DNA from: Membranipora membranacea
Taxonomy: Eukaryota; Bryozoa; Gymnolaemata; Cheilostomatida; Membraniporidae
Assembly: GCA_914767715.1 (NCBI GenBank)
Contig: OU612065.1
Coordinates: 31,496,001-31,560,000, forward strand
Direction: 5' to 3'
DNA: 64,000 nt
Part shown: in pieces, positions 1 through 11,993 of the stretch
How positions within the stretch are numbered: the first letter of the stretch is position 1
Layout: the number at the start of each line of letters is the position of its first letter
Program-made: the position numbers and the translations under genes
Notes under the pieces: model-generated
Databases searched by the model: none
Told to the model about the DNA's origin: nothing
What the model saw: the letters and a program-made list of their open reading frames with translations, nothing else

Positions 1-398
1 TCAAGCAATACCAACTATGTTTGAAAAAAGAACATGTACAACATACAGGAACCATGATGACATGGGATAAATGTACTTGGTATTTCAACAAAATCACGAA
101 ACAAAGTGATCTTTGTGCATAACTAATATCTGTGATGAGCAGGAAATCATCAGCTAAATCAATATCAGCCAATAATTATAAGCTGGGTTCATACCCAACA
201 ACAATGTCATCATGGAGATTTGGCACTTTTGCTTATTGTCCTCTCATGGAAAACAGTAAGACAACCCTATGGATTTCAAAGACATTGAAATTCTTTTCTT
301 TCAAAGTGCATCGCTGCCAAACAGTTAACCATTGACATGGTATAATGTGAGATAAGGTTCTCACAATTCCAGCCCTTATATATGTTTTTTTTATTTAG

Positions 399-836
399 AT
401 GCAGCTAAATGGAGACCTCCTCTCCCTGGTTATACTCAGTCACAACATCAATCTGCACCAACAACACAACAGACAATGTCCCCAATGGTCACCCCACAAG
501 GTGCCCCTTGCCATGGATTTTCCTCAGGCTATTCGAAAGATGCTATTTTGGACCACAATTTCCAGCTACAGAATCATTTCACTCAATTTTTACCACCACA
601 ACCAAGCACTTCTACGTTCAGTTCTTTGCGAGGGCCGACCTTCTACCCTGTGAATCTAAGTGATGGAGGCCATCATTTACCTTCAAATGATTTTCACTAT
701 GGTCAACGTTCATATAACGAAATGTACCAGCCTCATCAAAGTAGTTCAGTCCTTCCACTGATGCGACCCGGACATCAGGTATACCCACAGCGACCTGCTT
801 CATCTGGAACAACCAATACAACCAGGAAGTCAACAA
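399..836 (+). CDS. Linker exon, copy 1 (Pro/Gln/Ser-rich)
   Basis: This 438-nt internal exon follows a pyrimidine-rich acceptor (TTTTTTATTTAG) and ends at a GTGAGT donor. The two first bases finish a codon begun upstream and the exon ends one base into a codon, so it is phase 1-1. The frame is open throughout and encodes about 145 residues rich in Pro, Gln, Ser, Thr, His and Tyr, with no recognisable fold, signal peptide or membrane segment. It probably is a flexible or disordered segment. The gene start lies left of the window. No initiator is claimed: the ATG at the exon edge is out of the reading frame. Confidence 0.7.
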
Positions 837-1852
837 GTGAGTCTAGTGAATTTGACTTACATTTTTGGTAAAACATTTTGGTTAAAATAGCCTGCTGGTC
901 TTTCACTTTCCGAAGACTGTGAATAAACGCTCCTCAAGTCACAGCTGCATTGTTTCTGAGGTTCTTACGCTCTTTACTATTGATGATACCCTCTTAGTTG
1001 ATATAAGGGTTAGTCTAAATCAGAAGCTCTGTTCCTATTTTGAAAATATATTTCAAATGAAAATCGTAGATTCCCCCCCCTCCCCCCGGAATGAATAAAC
1101 AGTTAAGGTCAATTGCCAAAGATATACAAATGGTCGATGACATTACTGTGTCCCTTGTGTACCTGTGTACCTTTGTAGTTTTGTAGTCTAAGAGAAATTG
1201 ACTCTTTTTCTCGTGACTGCTCTTATCATCACATCTTGATGATAAAGATATCTAGTTCATAATTACACGAATATTTATGGATTCTAGAATAGTCTCATAA
1301 CCTTGAGAAATAAAACCACTTGATGCTGTTGTAACGCACTAAACTAATTTCTCACTTAAATACATTTTTAAAGATTTAACTTTGCGCTGAGCTGCACCGC
1401 AGTTCCGTTGTCAATGTCTTTGTGGTCAGGGTTTCTAGACCAACAGCAAAATATCAAGCAATACCAACTATGTTTGAAAAAAGAACATGTACAACATACA
1501 GGAACCATGATGACATGGGATAAATGTACTTGGTATTTCAACAAAATCACGAAACAAAGTGATCTTTGTGCATAACTAATATCTGTGATGAGCAGGAAAT
1601 CATCAACTAAATCAATATCAGCCAATAATTATAAGCTGGGGTTCATACCCAATACCACTGCAACCATGAAGATTTGGCACTTTTGCTTGTTGTCCTCTCA
1701 TGGAAAACAGGAAGACAACCCTATGGATTTCAAAGACATTGAAATTCTTCTCTTGCAAAGTGCATCGCTGCCAATCAGTTAACCATTGTCATGGTATAAT
1801 GTGAGATAAGGTTCTCACAATTCCAGCCCTTATATATGTTTTTTTTATTTAG

Positions 1853-2290
1853 ATGCAGCTAAATGGAGAACTCCTCTCCCTGGTTATACTCAGTCACAAC
1901 ATCAATCTGCACCAACAACACAACAGACAGTATCCCCAATGGTCACCCCACAAGGTGCCCCTTGCCATGGATTTTCCTCAGGCTATTCGAAAGATGCTAT
2001 TTTGGACCACAACTTCCAGCTACAGAATCATTACACTCAATTTTTACCACCACAACCAAGCACTTCTACGTTCAGTTGTTTGCTAGAGCCGACCTTCAAC
2101 CCTGTGAATCTAAGTTATGGAGGCCATCATTTACCTTCAAATGATTTTCACTATGGTCAACGTTCATATAACGAAATGTACCAGCCTCATCATAGTAGTT
2201 CAGTCCCTCCACTGATGCGACCCGGACATCATGTATACCCACAGCGACCTGCTTCATCTGGAACAACCAATACAACCAGGAAGTCAACAA
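1853..2290 (+). CDS. Linker exon, copy 2 (Pro/Gln/Ser-rich)
   Basis: A 438-nt near copy of the preceding exon with the same acceptor, donor and 1-1 phase, so its duplication lengthened the protein by 146 residues without changing the frame. Substitutions between the copies keep the frame open (for example FSSLRGPTF against FSCLLEPTF). The single trailing base A joins AG of the next exon to make a Lys codon. No domain was recognised. Confidence 0.7.
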
Positions 2291-2764
2291 GTGAGTCTAG
2301 TGAACTTGACTTACATTTTTGGTAAAACATTTTGGTTAAAATTGCTTTTGGTCTTTCGCTTTCCGAAGACTGTGAAATAAACGTTCCTCAAGACACAGCT
2401 GCATTGTTTCTGAGGTTCTCAGGCTCTTTACCATTGATGATACCCTCTTCGTTGATATAAAGGTTGGTTAAAATCAGCAGCTCTGTTCCTATTCTTAAAA
2501 TATATTTTATATCGAAATCATATATCCCCCCCCCCCCCCCCCGGAATGAATAAACAGTTAAGGTCAAGTGCCAAAGATATACAAACGGTCGAGAACATTA
2601 CTAGTTCCTTGTTTACTATCTATAAAACCTTTGTAGTCTAAGAGAAATTGACTCTCTTTTTCTTGCGACTGCTCTTAACTTGACATCTTGACGATAAAAT
2701 TAAAAGGTCTCATCACCTTGGGAAATTGAATCACTTGAATCGTTTCACATTCTAATGTTCACAG

Positions 2765-2993
2765 AGTATTATAAAGTCTGGTATCGAGATGACAGTGAAC
2801 CAGATATAGATGAGATACCTGATCATCCATCCTACAGGCGTCTCACACTAGATGATCTACTATCAGCTACACAAGGTCACACTGTGACTCATATGGCTGT
2901 CAGAGGAGGCAATATACCACCACTCAATCACATAGCACCTAATCTCAAAGTCCTGATGTGTGATGAAGTTGTGAAAGGATCCCGGTTAGAGAA
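2765..2993 (+). CDS. Exon leading into the LRR domain
   Basis: 229 nt, entering in phase 1 after TGTTCACAG and leaving in phase 2 at GTGAGT. The product starts with an acidic stretch (RDDSEPDIDEIPD) and continues to a segment ending APNLKVLMCDEVVKG, which has the spacing of an N-terminal LRR cap or a first imperfect LRR. It switches the gene from phase 1 to phase 2, the phase shared by all later LRR exons. The final two bases plus the first base of the exon at 3811 make an Asn codon. Confidence 0.7.
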
Positions 2994-3810
2994 GTGAGTA
3001 TATTAAGATGTGTATAACAAACTCTACTTTTACTTCATTCATCACACTAGGCTACTCTCCTTATCTGTAATTGAATTGACTGAGGACTTATATCAGGCGT
3101 CCTTCGTGGTTGCAATGCCACAAACCAAATTCTCGCTTAGATACGCAGAGTAATCAGAACTAAGTTGTGCTGTTTTGCAGTTTCACTGTCAATCACTTTG
3201 TGGTCAAACAAAAACCTACTGTGAATGAAAAAAACCTTGTACTCTATGAATCTCAGAAATCACGGTAAAATGGGATAAATGTAGGTGTCTTATCTCAATA
3301 AACTCTCAGAAACAACGGATCTTTGTGCAGAAAATCTATTATCTGTGATGGGCAGGTAATTTCTCTACTAAATCAACATCGGCCAATGGGGTTCAGTGAA
3401 AGCATACCACTGTGTTTTTATGGTCTGATGTCAAGACCATCGCAATTATCGCTTCAGTTAAGTTAGGAGTGCTTACGAATCCCTAGGCTAGTATTTGACA
3501 GTGAAAAAGTCGAAAATGTGACAAATAAGCTAATATCTAATATATATATATATATGTGTGTATGTGAGCATTATCTTTGTGAATTTTAGATGATGTCCAG
3601 ATTTACCCCTCTGAATTTGGCGAAAGCTTTCAATAGAACAATTGGATTTTTTCTGGTGTTTGAGGATATTAGCAAAAAAATGATGTCGCTTCTACATAGT
3701 TTTCGGTTTGATGGGATGCTAAAATAAGAGGCTCACTTAAAGTTTTATCAATCATAAAGAACGATGAGAAAACAAAACTTTTTATTATAATAATTATCTG
3801 TTCATTACAG
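2994..3810 (+). other. Intron; nothing coding seen
   Basis: 817 bp between two phase-2 splice sites. It has a short TA/TG microsatellite near 3539-3558 and weak similarity at its start to the intron around 1330-1600. The acceptor is TTCATTACAG. Confidence 0.6.
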
Positions 3811-3972
3811 CATCACATCTCTTGTAAACCTCGAGGAGCTGAGTATATCTGGTGTAGGCCTGCATAAATCAGGTATTGAGGGACTGCGTACCTTACCTAA
3901 GGGAATTGGTAACCTTAGGAGTCTCAAGAAATTAGTAATAACAGAATCATCACTCAAAGGTTTACCTAAAAG
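3811..3972 (+). CDS. LRR exon A1
   Basis: 162 nt, phase 2-2, bounded by TTCATTACAG and GTAGGT. It encodes 54 residues, or two leucine-rich repeats, beginning ITSLVNLEELSIS and ending SLKGLPKR. The L..L.I and LP..IG.L spacing is that of small (about 23-residue) LRRs. It is four codons longer than the other A-type exons because of extra residues between the first strand and the LRTLPKGIG segment. It is the first unit of the array. Confidence 0.85.
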
Positions 3973-5289
3973 GTAGGTAATGATCGTTTTGAGAATATTG
4001 CGTCATTTTGCCGATCATTCTTAGTACTGCTTTCAAAACAGAATAAGTTTAACCCAACTTACTAAAAACTGCACCGAATGCAGGCAACATTTTTTATAAT
4101 CTACCTGCCTTTCAGAAATGTCTAATTTAGTGACCATATAGTAATATTCATGAATGAGTATAAGCAATTTCTTACATGATGTGTTAATTAGAAGTTTAAG
4201 ATTACTCCACCTTCGGAAATATTTCAGTTCAGGCAATATTTTCAGTTTGAACTTCACTAACAGTTCTTCTTCTGATTATATTGCCGTCCTTTTTAATCAA
4301 CTTGATGCACATGTTCTGTGGTGCTGAAACTTGCGTCAAAAATTACGTAAATTTTTATTAGTTATGTTGTAGTCATAATTCCATATTTGATCTAGACCTG
4401 TGTGAGAAAGTATGAAATGAAGTTATGGGTATGAGGTGTTTCAAATTACGATCGAACATAGTCTGTTCAATAATAAGTACAGGAGAAAACAATTTCAAAT
4501 TCTAGCAGTGTCAATACCTGCTGAATGTTGATCTGGTACAAATATAATTACCGAAATGTTTCAACTCTTCCTAAAAATTCTTGTCATTTTTTTCTAATAA
4601 TAATCTTTCTTGCATAGCATAGCTTTCTGTACAGAATGCAAGCAACATTTTTTTTAGAATCTACCTGCCTTATGGAAATGTCAAATTTAGAAACGATATG
4701 CTAATATTCATGAATGAGTATAAGAGATTTCTCACATGATGCCCATTCAGGTGTTTGAGATTAGTTCACTATCAGAAAAATTGCAGTTCATGCAATATTT
4801 TTCTTTTGATGATGGTGCCCTCCTTTTTGATCAATTTGATGTACATGTCCTGGTTTGTGTCAAAAGTTTAGTTAGGCAGTACTCATTATAACATATAATA
4901 TACATATATGTGAGAAGGCAAAACAAAGCAAGATGTGTACAAGGTGAGGCGAAATATCATCAAACATTTTCTCTCCAATTATTAAAGCAAGAGCAAACAA
5001 TTCCTTTTAAACCAGGGTCATTTCAGACAGCAGGGAGGGTTAAAACCTGCTGGTTGTTAATTTGTTACAAAAGTCAACACCAAAGTGATTTAACTCACCC
5101 TCAACATTCTTTTTCTCTAATCTTATTAATCATCCCTGCATTTATTTATGTCAGCTCTGCCTGTTTGTGTGTTGATGTATCTAGCACAAACAAACACATA
5201 GTTTTAGCTACCTCTGCCAAAACTACAGGCTCACTCATGAAACATAAATTAGGTATCTAGAAATCAATATAATTATCTCCTCCTTACGC
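3973..5289 (+). repeat. A-type intron: two diverged copies of the same spacer
   Basis: The segment at about 4033-4520 recurs after each A exon (12841, 14242, 15651) and at 11441 and 23251. A second, older version with the same order of landmarks (ACAGAATGCAAGCAACA, TAATATTCATGAATGAG) lies at about 4630-4800, leading to a dead A exon at 5290. This shows that an A unit was duplicated early and one exon then died. Short minus-strand ORFs here are shared by all copies and carry no domain. Confidence 0.75.
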
Positions 5290-5379
5290 CATCACAACTT
5301 CATGGCCAGAATACCTTTCCGGAAGAAATTGGGAAACTTGCATGATACAATAATCATTTATCACATTGCTGCCTGAAAG
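5290..5379 (+). pseudogene. Dead LRR exon A', copy 1
   Basis: Remnant of an A-type LRR exon. GAAGAAATTGGGAAACTTG and TGCCTGAAAGGTAA match the middle and end of live A exons, but the middle has lost bases and the acceptor reads TTACGCC, without AG. The frame is broken. The same remnant occurs at 20238 and 24487, so the exon died before the block was duplicated. Confidence 0.7.
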
Positions 5380-6185
5380 GTAAACATGCATTATGTTTTA
5401 GGAATTACTGTGTTAATATTTCACGTTTATATTGTTATTAGAACCAATGTTTGCTGTAACAACTGGCAACAACATGCACATTCACTGTATGTCCATAGGG
5501 TCGAGTTGAGGGAATTTCAGAGCTGTGCGAACCAAGGGAACGCCTGACGGTTTGCTTGTACCCAAACTATATGCTGTTTAATTTAATATTTCGATATCTT
5601 GGGAATCATAAGATGATTCCAGCAAGAAAATGATTTCTGCACATTGTATATACTGCTGCAGTCCAGCTGAAATTTCCGTGTCTTTAATTTAACACAATCT
5701 TTGTCTTGAGGCCTTGTTGTAGTGTTAAAAACGCAAATTGTTGGCCTAGAAAACATAATATGGCATGGTAAAATGAAGCGTTATCAGCTAGATACGGGTT
5801 AAACTAAGGCTACCAAATATCTACAGAGCAGTTTATGATCAGCAATCAATTCATTAGAAAATATCCATACTTCATTTTGGGATTACAATCGAATTGATGC
5901 TCAGATGGATCTTTGATGGGGCCATAAATTATTAGGGGACGCATAATCCATGTGCATTTTTCTTGGTCAGCTTCTTTTTCAAAAAAATTTACATTCACTT
6001 TCATTGTTTCCGCAACATCTTGCTTTCACAACATTGTCTTGCCTTTGAGGGGGGATATCCCAACAAAAACTGTATTATCAGAGTACAGGTGGAGGTCACC
6101 AAATAGTACTCAAAGGTTCCAGGATTACAAGTTTGCTCTGGAATTCAGTGGTTATCAAACTTGCTTTATTTCCTTTCAATTACAG

Positions 6186-6326
6186 CATGCGTACACTCGT
6201 CAATTTGGAGGAACTGAGTATATCTTTCAGTGAGGAGCTGGAATCCTTACCTGACTGGATTGGAGAGCTCACAAGTCTCAAAATCCTCAATGCGTCAGGA
6301 TGCAGCCTAACTCACCTACCACACAG
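6186..6326 (+). CDS. LRR exon B1
   Basis: 141 nt, phase 2-2, between TTTCAATTACAG and GTATGTAATT. It encodes 47 residues, two LRRs: MRTLVNLEELSIS then LPDWIGELTSLKIL and a closing LTHLPHR. The methionine is internal, not a start. The acceptor has a conserved flank of about 150 bp that recurs before every B exon. Confidence 0.85.
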
Positions 6327-7025
6327 GTATGTAATTGTAGTATTTTGAGTATGCCTATTCTTAACAATGGTGAACATCATTACGCAAACTATGTGCTGCT
6401 TACCTCAATATCTCCATTTCTATTTTTATTGTATTTATGATTAAGATGTTTCCTGATGAAAAGTTAACTACACATCACATATGCAACACCAGTCCGACAG
6501 AAGTTGATGAGTCTCTGTTTTGTTAGAGCATACACAACGTTTGTCTTGATGGCTCCCTGCAGTGACAAAAACACAGATTACAAACCTAGAAAATTATTTA
6601 GGATGGTGAAAAGAAGCATAATCAGCTGGATTTTGGTTAAACTAAGGTTTACAAATAACTTCGGAGCAATTTGATCAGTAATATATTCATTAAAAAATAT
6701 CCAGACTTTATCTTGGGGATTACAACGAGAGTGATGCTCAAAACGGTCGTTGGACAAACCATAAACTGTCAAGAGATGCACAATCCGTGTGCATTTTTCT
6801 TGGTCAGCCTCTACTTAAAAGATTCTTACATTCACGTCCATTGTTTCCCAACATTTTGCTTACATAATATTGTACTGCCTTCAATGGGGGATATCAAAAT
6901 AAACATTGTACTACCAGGGTACAGGTGGAGGTACCCATAGTATAGTACTCAAATGTTCCAGGGATACATATTTGCTCTGACATTTAGTGGTCATCAAACT
7001 TGCATTATTTCCCTTTCAATTACAG

Positions 7026-7166
7026 CATGCGGACTCTCGTCAATTTGGAGGGACTGAGTATATCTTTCAGTGAGGAGCTGGAATCCTTACCTGACTGGAT
7101 TGGAGGGCTCATGAGTCTCAAAATCCTCGATGTATCCGGTTGCCGGCTAACTAGCCTACCTGACAG
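7026..7166 (+). CDS. LRR exon B2
   Basis: 141 nt, phase 2-2, intact splice sites. It encodes MRTLVNLEGLSIS with LPDWIGGLMSLKIL and ends RLTSLPDR. It differs from B1 mainly at predicted surface positions and in the closing PDR instead of PHR. Confidence 0.85.
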
Positions 7167-7671
7167 GTATGTAATTGTAATAATTTGAGTATGATTGTTC
7201 TTTACAATGGTTAAAAACGCAAATTGTTGGCCTAGAAAACATAATATGGCATGGTAAAATGAAGCGTTATCAGCTAGATACGGGTTAAACTAAGGCTACC
7301 AAATATCTACAGAGCAGTTTATGATCAGCAATCAATTCATTAGAAAATATCCATACTTCATTTTGGGATTACAATCGAATTGATGCTCAGATGGATCTTT
7401 GATGGGGCCATAAATTATTAGGGGACGCATAATCCATGTGCATTTTTCTTGGTCAGCTTCTTTTTCAAAAAAATTTACATTCACTTTCATTGTTTCCGCA
7501 ACATCTTGCTTTCACAACATTGTCTTGCCTTTGAGGGGGGATATCCCAACAAAAACTGTATTATCAGAGTACAGGTGGAGGTCACCAAATAGTACTCAAA
7601 GGTTCCAGGATTACAAGTTTGCTCTGGAATTCAGTGGTTATCAAACTTGCTTTATTTCCTTTCAATTACAG

Positions 7672-7812
7672 CATGCGTACACTCGTCAATTTGGAGGAAC
7701 TGAGTATATCTTTCAGTGAGGAGCTGGAATCCTTACCTGACTGGATTGGAGAGCTCACAAGTCTCAAAATCCTCAATGCGTCAGGATGCAGCCTAACTCA
7801 CCTACCACACAG
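7672..7812 (+). CDS. LRR exon B3 (same as B1)
   Basis: 141 nt, phase 2-2, identical in encoded sequence to B1 at 6186 because of the 1486-bp tandem duplication. Splice sites are intact. Confidence 0.85.
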
Positions 7813-8511
7813 GTATGTAATTGTAGTATTTTGAGTATGCCTATTCTTAACAATGGTGAACATCATTACGCAAACTATGTGCTGCTTACCTCAATATCTC
7901 CATTTCTATTTTTATTGTATTTATGATTAAGATGTTTCCTGATGAAAAGTTAACTACACATCACATATGCAACACCAGTCCGACAGAAGTTGATGAGTCT
8001 CTGTTTTGTTAGAGCATACACAACGTTTGTCTTGATGGCTCCCTGCAGTGACAAAAACACAGATTACAAACCTAGAAAATTATTTAGGATGGTGAAAAGA
8101 AGCATAATCAGCTGGATTTTGGTTAAACTAAGGTTTACAAATAACTTCGGAGCAATTTGATCAGTAATATATTCATTAAAAAATATCCAGACTTTATCTT
8201 GGGGATTACAACGAGAGTGATGCTCAAAACGGTCGTTGGACAAACCATAAACTGTCAAGAGATGCACAATCCGTGTGCATTTTTCTTGGTCAGCCTCTAC
8301 TTAAAAGATTCTTACATTCACGTCCATTGTTTCCCAACATTTTGCTTACATAATATTGTACTGCCTTCAATGGGGGATATCAAAATAAACATTGTACTAC
8401 CAGGGTACAGGTGGAGGTACCCATAGTATAGTACTCAAATGTTCCAGGAATACATATTTGCTCTGACATTTAGTGGTCATCAAACTTGCATTATTTCCCT
8501 TTCAATTACAG

Positions 8512-8652
8512 CATGCGGACTCTCGTCAATTTGGAGGGACTGAGTATATCTTTCAGTGAGGAGATGGAATGCTTACCTGACTGGATTGGAGGGCTCATGA
8601 GTCTCAAAATCCTCGATGTATCCGGTTGCCGGCTAACTAGCCTACCTGACAG
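8512..8652 (+). CDS. LRR exon B4 (near copy of B2)
   Basis: 141 nt, phase 2-2. It differs from B2 by Leu to Met and Ser to Cys in the loop after the first strand (EEMECLPDW). Both changes are non-synonymous, although the surrounding 1486-bp units are nearly identical. Confidence 0.85.
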
Positions 8653-9351
8653 GTATGTAATTGTAATAATTTGAGTATGATTGTTCTTTACAATGGTATA
8701 CATCATTACGCAAACTAGGTGCCGCGTACTTCAATATCTCCATTTCTATTTTTATTGTATTTATGATTAAGATGTTTCCTGGTGAAAAGTTGTCTACACA
8801 TCACATATGCAACACCAGTCCGACAGAAGTTGATGAGTCTCTGTTTTGTTAGAGCATACACACCGTTTGTCTTGATGGCTCCCTGCAGTGACAAAAACAC
8901 AGATTACAAACCTAGAAAATTATTTAGGATGGTGAAAAGAAGCATAATCAGCTGGATTTTGGTTAAACTAAGGTTTACAAATAACTTCGGAGCAATTTGA
9001 TCAGTAATATATTCATTAAAAAATATCCAGACTTTATCTTGGGGATTACAACGAGAGTGATGCTCAAAACGGTCGTTGGACAAACCATAAACTGTCAAGA
9101 GATGCACAATCCGTGTGCATTTTTCTTGGTCAGCCTCTACTTAAAAGATTCTTACATTCACGTCCATTGTTTCCCAACATTTTGCTTACATAATATTGTA
9201 CTGCCTTCAATGGGGGATATCAAAATAAACATTGTACTACCAGGGTACAGGTGGAGGTACCCATAGTATAGTACTCAAATGTTCCAGGAATACATATTTG
9301 CTCTGACATTTAGTGGTCATCAAACTTGCATTATTTCCCTTTCAATTACAG

Positions 9352-9492
9352 CATGCGGACTCTCGTCAATTTGGAGAGACTGAATATATCTTTCAGTGAG
9401 GAGCTGGAATCCTTACCTGACTGGATTGGAGAGCTCACTAATCTCAAATTCCTCAATTTGTATAATTGCCAGCCAACTAGCCTGCCTGACAG
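9352..9492 (+). CDS. LRR exon B5
   Basis: 141 nt, phase 2-2, lying 840 bp after B4 with a matching intron, so a further tandem step. It encodes LERLNIS and LPDWIGELTNLKFLNLYNC, ending QPTSLPDR; Pro replaces the usual Leu in the last LRR. It is followed by the tail sequence, not by another B unit. Confidence 0.85.
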
Positions 9493-10930
9493 GTATGTAA
9501 TTGTAGTATTTTGAGTCTGCCTTCTCTTTTGAATGATAATCTACAGGCAATCTAGGTGCTATTTACTTTGATATTTCGATTAATTGAGTATGATTAAAGA
9601 CTTCCTAAGGACCAAAGCAATAGATAGTCTGGCAGCTAGTTCTGCAATAGTTATGCAGTATTTTGACACTGAAAAAAATTGAAGCTCTTCAGGGTGAAAA
9701 TTATTTGTAGCTTTAGAAAATACCCCCTCTTTCATCAATTAGCCTCTGAGGTTCCAAAATCTAGTGGTGTTGTATATGCAATGTGCAGACAACTTTTTAT
9801 CTGTAATCATCTTGAAGACTACAGAAGGACCAAAGCAATATATAGTCCGGCAGCTAGGACTACACAATATTTAAAAACTGAAAAAATTCATAGCTCTTCC
9901 AAGTAAAATTATGCATACCTTTAATAATTGGCCCCTTTTTTGTCAATTACCCCTCTGAGGTTCCAAAATCTAGTGCTGTACCAGCCCAACATGCTACCAC
10001 TTGTATGTAATTTAGAGAACTGTAAAGGTTAATGGACTCAGTTATCTAAAGTTGTACAATGTTTCTGAAACTGAAAATATATTTATTTTTAATGTATGTG
10101 GAACTAATCAGTTATTAAATATATTAGGAAGTGGTAGCGTATTGCGCTGGTACAGCACTAGATTTTGAAACCTCTTAGGCGCAATTGAAGGATTATTGGA
10201 CAAAAGATGAACTATAAAGGGACCCATATTCCATGTACAATTCCCTACTAGCCAGCTTACACTTTCACTTCAAAGTTTCTTACATACACTGTCATTGTTG
10301 TTCCATTTTGTTGCTTATACAGAAATGTCTTCTCTCAATGATATATCAAATATTTGGGCAAAAATTGAATGCAGTTTTATTCAAATCTGAGGTGAAAAAT
10401 ATACATTCTAAACAACCATTTGTATACCATATGTAATAACTACAAGGATCATGTTACTTTGGTGTGAATGGCAGTGAAATGAAACTGTTAAGCTAGAGAT
10501 TACAGGAATAGCCTGAAGGCGGTAATCGAAGCTCTCGAATTCAAATATCACAGCAGTTGCCATGCAGTAAGATAAGGAAAAGAAGGCTGGTAAATAAGAG
10601 AATCATACCTACTACAACAAAATAATATGTCGTACGAATTGACCTCAAGAGTGGAGTGTGAGTTTGACCAATAAGAGGGTCAGTAAAATAAAGAAAGTTG
10701 AGCTAGAAATCACGTAAATCGGCTGAAGTGGGAAATCAGACCTCATGTGCCCTAATATGTCAGTTAACACATCAACAATAGAATAGATTTATAAAACCAA
10801 TAGCAACAGAGAATGTTATTACATCAAATCCAATATGAGAACACACCATCTCTTTTCTTTTCCTTTGAATATATTTATGTTTCTACGTCTTATCATCAAC
10901 ACATCATCAAGTCACGTTCGGTTCGCCAGA
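9493..10930 (+). repeat. Block tail, copy T1
   Basis: A noncoding segment found after the last B exon of each block (also 21291, 26300, 28742, 32922). It contains two diverged direct repeats (about 9600-9765 and 9810-9970, sharing GACCAAAGCAATA and CCTCTGAGGTTCCAAAATCT), an inverted relative of the second at about 10130-10170, and near 10230-10370 a diverged copy of the flank that precedes B exons but with no exon after it. Nothing coding is supported. Confidence 0.75.
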
Positions 10931-11440
10931 GTTGTGGTATGCGAGGCGGTCTGGCTCGCATCATTTTCTTGACGATTATCTTCGTTCCGCCCTGGTCTCG
11001 TCATCTTCATCCGCAGGGAGATAGGGCCTACAATAAATGGGCTCAGAATCAGTGTGGTACCTCTTCACCCTAGACTTGTTTCTTATCACTTGTCTGCCCT
11101 GAAGAGATTCTACTGTAACTTAATTACCACTGGAATCAATCACAGGTATAGGGTTTTCATTGAAAGTGCTTTGCATTTTTGTGGGACTGTCTCTTTGCAC
11201 AATTCCCAGCGAATTCATAAAGTCCTCAAACTCGGCACTTATAAACTGCGGACCATTATCAAATTTGAGTGTGGTGGGTATTCCATATCTGAAGAATGTT
11301 TTGGCCTGTCCTTCTGATGTTTGGGATGCGGTTGTGGAGCTCATGATAGAATAATCATAAAAGCGTGAATAATAATCTACCATTACCATCACATACTCAT
11401 TAGTTGGCTGTATGGGACTCTGAACGTCTACACTAAAATC
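10931..11440 (-). mobile_element. Ty3/gypsy fragment G1 (deleted pol 3' end)
   Basis: The minus strand encodes a piece of integrase core (VDYYSRF, then FDNGPQF) fused directly to the pol C-terminus (VQRDSPTKM). About 320 bp present in the fuller copy at 35050-35370 are missing, with CAATT shared at the deletion point. Its left end abuts the block tail. Its right end joins an A-type intron at a shared AAATC. Stops and the deletion make it inactive. G2 at 22691 has the same two junctions. Confidence 0.8.
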
Positions 11441-11833
11441 AGAATGAGTTTAACCCAACTTACTAAAATCAGCACAGAATGCAGGCAACATTTTTTATAA
11501 TCTACCTGCCTTTCAGAAATGTCTAATTTAGTAACCATATAGTAATATTCATGAATGAGTATAAGCAATTTCTTACATGATGTGTTAATTAGAAGTTTAA
11601 GATTACTCCACCTTCGGAAATATTTCAGTTCAGGCAATATTTTCACTTTGAACTTCACTGACAGTTCTTCTTCTGATTATATTGCCCTCCTTTTTTATCA
11701 ACTTGATGCACATGTTCTGTGGTGCTGAAACTTGCGTCAAAAATTACGTAGATTTTTATTAGTTATGTTGTAGTCATAATTCCATATTTGATCTAGACCT
11801 GTGTGAGAAAGTATGAAATGAAGTTATGGGTAT

Positions 11834-11993
11834 AATTTTTCATTGCATCTTCATTTTTCTTGAATTTTACGCAAAAGAATGCCAAAAAACACCTCAAAAG
11901 TCCCTAAAAAGACCTCAAAAGTCCCTAAAAATAGCTGTTTGTTGGCATTCTTTTGTGTTAAATTCAAGAAAAATGAAGACGCAATGAAAAATT
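11834..11993 (+). repeat. Foldback element, copy 1 (160 nt)
   Basis: A near-perfect inverted repeat with arms of about 50 bp; the left arm starts AATTTTTCATTGC and the right arm ends GCAATGAAAAATT. The loop carries two direct copies of CCTCAAAAGTCCCTAAAAA-like sequence. It lies within an intron of the LRR gene. Confidence 0.85.

Larger units (their letters stand above)
1..2740 (+). repeat. Tandem duplication, unit about 1453 bp, carrying one exon per copy
   Basis: The sequence opening the window recurs at 1454 and the match runs through intron, exon and downstream intron until about 2740. The copies differ by scattered substitutions and small indels, including poly-C tracts near 1074 and 2527. 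Each copy holds one 438-nt exon (399-836 and 1853-2290). The introns (837-1852 and 2291-2764) show no other coding signal. Confidence 0.9.
5724..8695 (+). repeat. Recent tandem duplication, unit 1486 bp (5724-7209 / 7210-8695)
   Basis: Each unit contains two LRR exons (B1+B2; B3+B4) with their introns. The units are almost identical; I noted about three substitutions, two of them changing B4 relative to B2. The junction at 7209/7210 joins ACAATG to GTTAAAAACGC. This is the youngest event in the array, or the product of gene conversion; an assembly duplicate is also possible. Confidence 0.9.

Noticed and set aside
399-401. ATG at the first linker exon as the start of the gene
   Set aside because: That ATG is not in the long open frame. 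The frame enters the exon with two bases of a split codon.
4033-4257. Minus-strand ORF of 70-76 codons repeated after every A exon
   Set aside because: It is conserved only because the intron is duplicated; no domain, start context or splice pattern supports it.
6578-6781. Minus-strand ORF in B introns (also 8064, 8904)
   Set aside because: Intron sequence copied with the exons; no support as a gene.
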